DNA of 64,000 bases, from NCBI RefSeq assembly GCF_003429005.1, contig NZ_QVQV01000001.1:434001-498000 (forward strand), written 5' to 3'. Shown in pieces: positions 59,654-64,000 of the stretch. A model generated the notes under the pieces. That model ran no database searches, was not told where the DNA came from, and saw nothing but the letters and a program-made list of their open reading frames with translations. Source of the DNA: Paraburkholderia sp. DHOC27. Its GTDB lineage: Bacteria; Pseudomonadota; Gammaproteobacteria; Burkholderiales; Burkholderiaceae. The translations under genes were made by a program, and so were the position numbers. Positions within the stretch are counted from its first letter, which is position 1; each line of letters begins with the position of its first letter.

Positions 59654-59696
59654 CTCTGCCGAACGGCTAACGCGCGTTGCATTCACGACAAAAACA

Positions 59697-59724
59697 TTGA
59701 AATAGAAATTCATCAAGGTAAAAT
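59697..59724 (+). promoter_or_regulatory. Predicted parA promoter
   Basis: TTGAAA (59697-59702), 16-base spacer, TAAAAT (59719-59724), 30 bp ahead of the parA start. Confidence 0.65.
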
Positions 59725-59754
59725 CCATCAGCGTCTAAAAAGAGGAGGTGAAGA

Positions 59755-60417
59755 TTGGCAGCAGAAATCATCGCGGTAACACAGCAGAAGGGCGGGGTCG
59801 GGAAGAGCACTATCGCGATGCATCTCGGTGCTGCCTTCCATGAGAAGGGCAAACGCGTCCTTGTCGTTGACGCTGATGGACAAAACACTTTGGTCCATTG
59901 GGCCGGGGCTGCGTCAGATAACGAATCGGGGATCCCGTTTCCGGTCGTCAATCTTTCCGAATTCGGTGGGCAGATCCACCGTGAGATCAAGAAGTTCGTC
60001 GCTGACTACGACATCATCGTCGTTGACTGCCCTCCCTCCATCACCGAGAAGGTCTCCGGCGTCGTCTTGCTAGCTGCGACGGTTGCGATCATTCCAACCT
60101 CTTCGTCCCCAGCCGATTATTGGTCGAGCGTCGGTCTGGTCAAGCTGGTCCAACAGGCTCAGGTGATGAACGAAGACCTGCGCGCCGTCTTCCTCCTGAA
60201 CAAGACCGAAGAAAAGCGGATGCTGACGCGCGAGCTCAAACGCGCCCTCGAAGAACTCGGGTTCCCGTTGCTCAAAACCCAGATCCCGACCCGCGAAGCC
60301 TATAAGCAGGCGATGGCTCTTGGCCAAACCGTTCTGCAAATGAACGACCGCGGCGCCAAGCTTGCCGCCCTCGAAGTACGCGCGTGCGCCGACGAAATCG
60401 CCGCCTTGCTCCCCTGA
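59755..60417 (+). CDS. parA: ParA partition ATPase
   Basis: 220 residues from a TTG start seven bases after AGGAGGTG. The deviant Walker A motif is QQKGGVGKSTIAMHL near residue 12; Walker B is IIVVDCPPSITEK. ParA moves sister replicons by ATP-driven gradients on the nucleoid together with ParB on parS. The short length with no N-terminal HTH marks a type Ib-like ParA that does not itself repress the operon. ParB follows after 24 bp, with a parS copy between. Confidence 0.94.
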   Translation: MAAEIIAVTQQKGGVGKSTIAMHLGAAFHEKGKRVLVVDADGQNTLVHWAGAASDNESGIPFPVVNLSEFGGQIHREIKKFVADYDIIVVDCPPSITEKVSGVVLLAATVAIIPTSSSPADYWSSVGLVKLVQQAQVMNEDLRAVFLLNKTEEKRMLTRELKRALEELGFPLLKTQIPTREAYKQAMALGQTVLQMNDRGAKLAALEVRACADEIAALLP

Positions 60418-60433
60418 ATTTATGCGCATAAAG
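60418..60433. promoter_or_regulatory. parS-like site 3 between parA and parB
   Basis: ATTTATGCGCATAAAG, overlapping the end of parA by none and ending eight bases before the parB ATG. Confidence 0.85.
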
Positions 60434-60441
60434 GACACTGA

Positions 60442-61503
60442 ATGAAACCCTCCCAATTCGCCAAAGGCTTTCAAGCACGTCCCGACACGACAAGCAGTGA
60501 AAAGCGAACCGCCCTTGATCGTCTGAACGCAATCGATGGCTTGGTCAAGAATGGACCGAAAGTCGAAGGTCTGGCGACCCACTCCACGCAGTCGGCGTCC
60601 ATGCCTGTGGCGGTAGAAGCCGGCCACACAGACAGCCTCAACGAGTCGCCTGCCTATCACGCATGGCGCGTCGAATACGGATACCGGCCCGGCCAGGTCA
60701 TCGAGCTTCCTCTCAAGGTGATCAAGGCTAGCCCGTTCAATCCGAGGCATTTTTATCTGAAATCGTCGATTGCCGAGTTGGCGGTCAATCTGGCCAAGCA
60801 AGGGCAACAACAGGCGATCCATGTGATCCCTGACTATGAGAACCCCGGCACCTATTTCGTCAGCGACGGCGGGCGCCGCGTCCGAGCGCTGAAGGAGGCG
60901 AACAAGGAATCGGTGAAGGCGATCGTGATCGATCTGCCGATTGGTATCGAGAGCTACAAGCTTGGATACGACCTCAACGTACAGCGCGACTCGCAGACGG
61001 TTTTCGACAATGCCGTGGTGTGGAAGCGGTTTCTGGACGACAAGCACTTCCAGAGCCAGAAGGAATTGGCCGAGCACCTGGGTCTCGATGAATCGACGGT
61101 CGCGGTTGCGTTGTCGATTGCAAAGTTGCCGGAAGTAGTGATGCAGGAGATGGTTACGCGGACCGATCGCTTCGGTTCGAACATGGCCTATCAGGTCGGG
61201 CGATATCACGGCGCGCGTGGATCTGATGCCACGTTACGCCTGATCAACAAGATTGTCTCAGACGACCTGAGTACGCGACAGGTCGCGGATATCGTCAAGG
61301 GCCGGGCAACGGCGCAGGAAAGTGCCAAGCCGGTTGGACGCCAGCGCTACGCGCAGCGTCTCGAGATCAAACTCGACGGGGTATCGGTGGGGGATTTGAA
61401 ATCGTACGGCGACGATCGGATCGAACTTCGGTTGAAGGGACTGTCGAAAGAACGGCGTGACGACATCCTCAGTCAGATCGAGCAGATACTCGCGCAGAAG
61501 TAA
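60442..61503 (+). CDS. parB: ParB partition protein
   Basis: 353 residues. The CTPase/ParB box is seen in the order VIKASPFNPRHFYLKSSIAE, LAKQGQQQAIHVIP and FVSDGGRRVRALKEAN. A helix-turn-helix follows (QKELAEHLGLDESTVAVALS). The C-terminal part (LKGLSKERRDDILSQIEQIL) mediates dimers. It is longer at the N-terminus than most chromosomal ParBs, as usual for secondary-replicon copies. It should bind the three TTTATGCGCATAAA sites. Confidence 0.92.
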   Translation: MKPSQFAKGFQARPDTTSSEKRTALDRLNAIDGLVKNGPKVEGLATHSTQSASMPVAVEAGHTDSLNESPAYHAWRVEYGYRPGQVIELPLKVIKASPFNPRHFYLKSSIAELAVNLAKQGQQQAIHVIPDYENPGTYFVSDGGRRVRALKEANKESVKAIVIDLPIGIESYKLGYDLNVQRDSQTVFDNAVVWKRFLDDKHFQSQKELAEHLGLDESTVAVALSIAKLPEVVMQEMVTRTDRFGSNMAYQVGRYHGARGSDATLRLINKIVSDDLSTRQVADIVKGRATAQESAKPVGRQRYAQRLEIKLDGVSVGDLKSYGDDRIELRLKGLSKERRDDILSQIEQILAQK

Positions 61504-61516
61504 CTACCCTGACGAG

Positions 61517-61543
61517 GCAAGGCGTCGTTACACGACGCCTTGC
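61517..61543. terminator. Convergent terminator between parB and rep
   Basis: GCAAGGCGTCG and CGACGCCTTGC form an 11-bp perfect stem with a 5-base loop; no T tract, so possibly a transcription roadblock or partial terminator. Confidence 0.7.
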
Positions 61544-61573
61544 ACCCGCACAGCTCCGCACATACACGCACAC

Positions 61574-62923
61574 TCAGGCAGCGCGTGACTGACTCAAGGT
61601 AAAGGCCAGCAGATCGCCATCGGTTGGCTCACCCCAGGTCTTTCGAGCGAGCCAGTCAAAAAAGGCCGTCTCGGTCAGCTTCGAATCAAGACCGCGACGA
61701 CGCCAGTCGTCGCGCATGTGCGCACCCAGATCCGGCAACTCATCCTGTTCGAACGACTGCCGCGCCAGATCCCGGTCTGACTCACCCTGTTCGTCGTAAA
61801 GCGCCCGCGCCTCCTTGCGACGAAACGCCGAATACTCGCCCAGCAGTCGTGCCTTGAGATCGTCCGCCGGCGCCGCAGCGCCAGTCTTGCCGGCGCCACC
61901 CGACGGCAACGCCTCGACCGGCGGTGCGTAACCCTTCTTCAACGCATCCTTGAACAGTGCGGGCGCGCTGCGTACCGGCGGCAGCGACGTACTGCGCATG
62001 CGCTGTTCGGTCATCTGCAAGGCTGCACGAATGCGATTTTCCTCGCTGTCCGCATAAAGCGTCTGCGCTTCCTTGAGCGGAATGCCGATCTTCACCATGC
62101 GGTCGACCAAAGTGCTGTCGAAGACGTTCGGATGCTCATCGAGCGCCAGCATGGGCTGCTTGCGCTCGGTCACGCGGAACTGGATTTCCGCGACCCGCCG
62201 TCCTTCCCGGTGCTCGATCAGTTCGACGAAAATATTGGTGACGGCATTCACCTCGGCAATCGCCGGGCGAAGGTAATCGCGTTTGAAGTATTTATATTCG
62301 CGTTTCGCCTCGTCGCCGGCCTCAGTATCCGGCGTACCGGAGAGGATAGGGCGCCACCACTCCCACGATTCGCGCATCGTCAGGTGACTGGGGTTCGTCA
62401 GGTAACGCACGCAAATTTCGTACAGTGCGAGGCCCGCGCTACTGCGTAACTGGCTTTGGAACTGCAGGCTCAGCCGCGCGTACTGCACCGGATCCAGCAG
62501 CTTTTTCTTGATCTTCGGCGCGAACGAAAACTCGACCCACACCCGCCGGGTATTGGGATCTTCGAGAATTTCCGCGTCGGCGATCAGGGTAGAGATACCC
62601 CATTTGCGACCAGGCTTCTGACTGGACGTCCCGGTGCTCCATTCGACCTGCACCGACACCATGCGCCGCAGATGCTCCTTGACGAGCGCGGTGTCATTTG
62701 AATCGAATGCCGAGTTCGCCACGATGTCCGAGAGCAAAGCCCGGTACGTGTCGCCGGACTCGTCCGCCTGCTGCGCGACCGCCAGCAAAACGTTGAACAG
62801 CTTTCGGGTCAGCAGGGTGATCTTGCCGCTCTTGGGCTGAATGGCGATCGCCTCGACGGCTTTGCGCAATTCGGCGGAGCTCGGGCTCACCACATCAGTC
62901 TTCTTCGCGCGCTTCGTGGCCAT
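61574..62923 (-). CDS. Rep_3-type replication initiator of the secondary replicon
   Basis: 449 residues from ATG at 62923 (a further ATG at 62956 would add 11). The N-terminal winged-helix domain (SGKITLLTRKLFNVLLAVAQ) and a second winged helix (SSAGLALYEICVRYLTNP, TMRESWEWWRPILSG) are the RepB/RepA initiator fold. The long C-terminal region is charged with AARQSFEQDELPDLGAHMRD-like segments. It should bind iterons in the adjacent 1-kb gene-free region and start replication. The parA-parB (+) and rep (-) convergent order is that of Burkholderia secondary chromosomes. Confidence 0.9.
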   Translation of the reverse strand: MATKRAKKTDVVSPSSAELRKAVEAIAIQPKSGKITLLTRKLFNVLLAVAQQADESGDTYRALLSDIVANSAFDSNDTALVKEHLRRMVSVQVEWSTGTSSQKPGRKWGISTLIADAEILEDPNTRRVWVEFSFAPKIKKKLLDPVQYARLSLQFQSQLRSSAGLALYEICVRYLTNPSHLTMRESWEWWRPILSGTPDTEAGDEAKREYKYFKRDYLRPAIAEVNAVTNIFVELIEHREGRRVAEIQFRVTERKQPMLALDEHPNVFDSTLVDRMVKIGIPLKEAQTLYADSEENRIRAALQMTEQRMRSTSLPPVRSAPALFKDALKKGYAPPVEALPSGGAGKTGAAAPADDLKARLLGEYSAFRRKEARALYDEQGESDRDLARQSFEQDELPDLGAHMRDDWRRRGLDSKLTETAFFDWLARKTWGEPTDGDLLAFTLSQSRAA

Positions 62924-63841
62924 GCGTCGGGTCGAGGAGGGATTTGGCGAGAGCATACCGGCTGCGGTGAAGCGCGTCTATAGCGCACCTCTCACCATTC
63001 GCGGTGATGCAGGCCCAGGAAGCGCGACTCACCTCCGTGCAGTCCCGAAAACGCTCACCTTAGCCGTTTCACGCCAGGTTCCGGCTCTCGTTGCGTGCTG
63101 CGGGATCCGGAAAAGTGACCTGGTTCAGACCCTGGCTCGAAAGGGAGCGATTCACTCCCGTATCAGCTCACCGATAAAAAGTCGTAATTTTGCGACGGCA
63201 GTCGTGACCTCACGCCACGTCTCTGCTGCGTTCGACGACGGGAGCGGTACGGGCGCAAAACTAAGCCCCTCGAACCCGCGAGAAGCGGTCGCGGATGACT
63301 GCCCGGCCAGCGAGCTGGCAAGGCAGATCTGCGGATCGACACCGCGGCGCTTCCGCGCGACGGGACGAAACCGCACGGAATGACCTAGAAGCCAACGGCG
63401 ATGAGCCACAACGCGAACCCTTTAGGCAAATCAGCGCAGAACGCACCGGTACGGCGTGCGCAAGGACAGACGAGCGTCCTGCTTGCCGCGTCGCAGCGCT
63501 TGTTCCCCTCCTAACCCGACCAGGGCGTTCCCGTACTGGGCGACATCCCTCGCGCCCACGGTGCGGTGTTGCCGAGCGCCCTCAACGTCCTCAGCCTGCG
63601 TCGCACGGGCCCTGTGAAAACCTGCCATTGAGTGGTCTTGGGTCACCCGGCCGAGCTCAGCATGCGAATGATCCCTTGCCCCGACCAGGGTCGGACATCA
63701 CAGGCAATCCAACCCGTGCGAGACCATGTTGCCCCGTGCGCGGTTACGCAATAGCCCTGGCCGCCCCTTCGAGCGGCGGTTAAGGTGGGGCAGGGCACCT
63801 GTGATTGACTCACCGCAGCCGACTACGCGACTGGCCCTCCT

Positions 63842-63859
63842 GAAAAGCCTCACCTTTAC
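63842..63859 (+). repeat. Iteron-like repeat 1
   Basis: GAAAAGCCTCACCTTTAC, identical to 63930-63947. Confidence 0.8.
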
Positions 63860-63929
63860 CCGGCCGCGGGGCGCGAAACACATAGCCCACAAGGAAAAAC
63901 CCCCTCGGCTTGTGCCCATGATATCTCCC

Positions 63930-63947
63930 GAAAAGCCTCACCTTTAC
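63930..63947 (+). repeat. Iteron-like repeat 2
   Basis: Second exact copy of GAAAAGCCTCACCTTTAC; a weaker third copy is at 63047-63064. Confidence 0.8.
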
Positions 63948-64000
63948 ACCGCACGACGTCCGGGAATGCCGCAGCGCAACGGTCGCGAGCACCTCCCGAA

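Larger units (their letters stand above)
58912..59754. other. Gene-free region upstream of parA
   Basis: 843 bp with no reliable gene. It contains two parS-like palindromes (59137-59152 and 59638-59653) and the parA promoter. Confidence 0.65.
62924..64000. other. Gene-free region with iteron-like repeats, likely replication origin
   Basis: More than 1 kb with no convincing gene. The 18-mer GAAAAGCCTCACCTTTAC occurs exactly at 63842-63859 and 63930-63947 (88 bp apart), and a variant GAAAACGCTCACCTTAGC at 63047-63064. They all face the same way. Open frames here (for example 62841-63383, 63295-63783) read like non-coding DNA. Confidence 0.7.

Noticed and set aside
60070..61209. A 379-codon frame antisense to parA and parB
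   Set aside because: Spans two well-supported genes and has no recognisable domain.
62841..63383. Plus-strand frame overlapping the rep start
   Set aside because: Overlaps rep antisense and runs into the repeat-containing origin region; composition unlike coding DNA.
1..64000. tRNA or rRNA genes
   Set aside because: No cloverleaf or conserved TTCGANTCC-type arm with CCA context was noticed; the element's target is a protein gene, not a tRNA gene.

Overview
The window is GC-rich, high-coding-density DNA that looks like the secondary replicon (chromid or 'chromosome 2') of a Paraburkholderia/Burkholderia-type betaproteobacterium. This rests on the hopanoid gene set, small protein families typical of the group, and a parA-parB-rep region with parS palindromes at the right end. 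The species is inferred and cannot be read directly.

Layout. 1-14.7 kb: ordinary chromosomal genes. These include a truncated DUF1295 membrane protein, a lipocalin lipoprotein, a drug/metabolite transporter with a His-rich tail, a GNAT acetyltransferase, an AcpA-like phosphoesterase, a rubrerythrin / Fe-S protein / DUF3501 redox group, a secreted nuclease, a Crp/Fnr regulator, a Mpo1-like protein, RarD, EgtD and acylphosphatase. 14.8-26.4 kb: first half of the hopanoid locus (hpnA, a hypothetical gene, hpnB-hpnC, ispH-hpnH, hpnM, hpnN-mlaA). It includes a 619-bp element with long inverted-repeat ends between hpnH and hpnM.

27.0-43.0 kb: a 16-kb integrated element flanked by identical 22-bp direct repeats, with a tyrosine integrase just inside the left end. 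The repeat is the first 22 bases of an acyl-CoA thioesterase gene. The element therefore took over that gene's 5' flank and moved the original promoter 16 kb away. The element has a HTH/AlpA-like gene, a replication-type winged-helix protein, two small-terminase-like proteins, one tail-like protein and many small overlapping genes. It has no recognisable large terminase, portal or capsid gene, so it looks more like a phage satellite than a complete prophage. Its right end holds a three-gene cassette ending in a Fic protein with an altered active-site motif.

43.1-48.0 kb: second half of the hopanoid locus on the minus strand (hpnD, hpnE, shc, hpnG), all overlapping by 1-4 bases. 48.3-53.1 kb: signalling genes (a CheY-like receiver, a CheC-like phosphatase and a PAS-GGDEF cyclase in one operon, then a hybrid histidine kinase). 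53.4-58.9 kb: stress-type and hypothetical genes, a trio of DnaA boxes, a DUF1272 zinc ribbon, a GntP permease and an ArsC-like reductase. 59.1-64.0 kb: the replicon maintenance region, with three parS-like palindromes, parA, parB, a convergent Rep_3-type initiator, and about 1 kb of gene-free DNA with iteron-like repeats, the likely origin.

The hopanoid enzymes join up as follows: HpnC/D/E make squalene, Shc cyclises it, HpnH adds an adenosyl group, HpnG removes adenine, and HpnN with the MlaC-like HpnM and MlaA-like lipoprotein probably handles lipid movement to or from the outer membrane.
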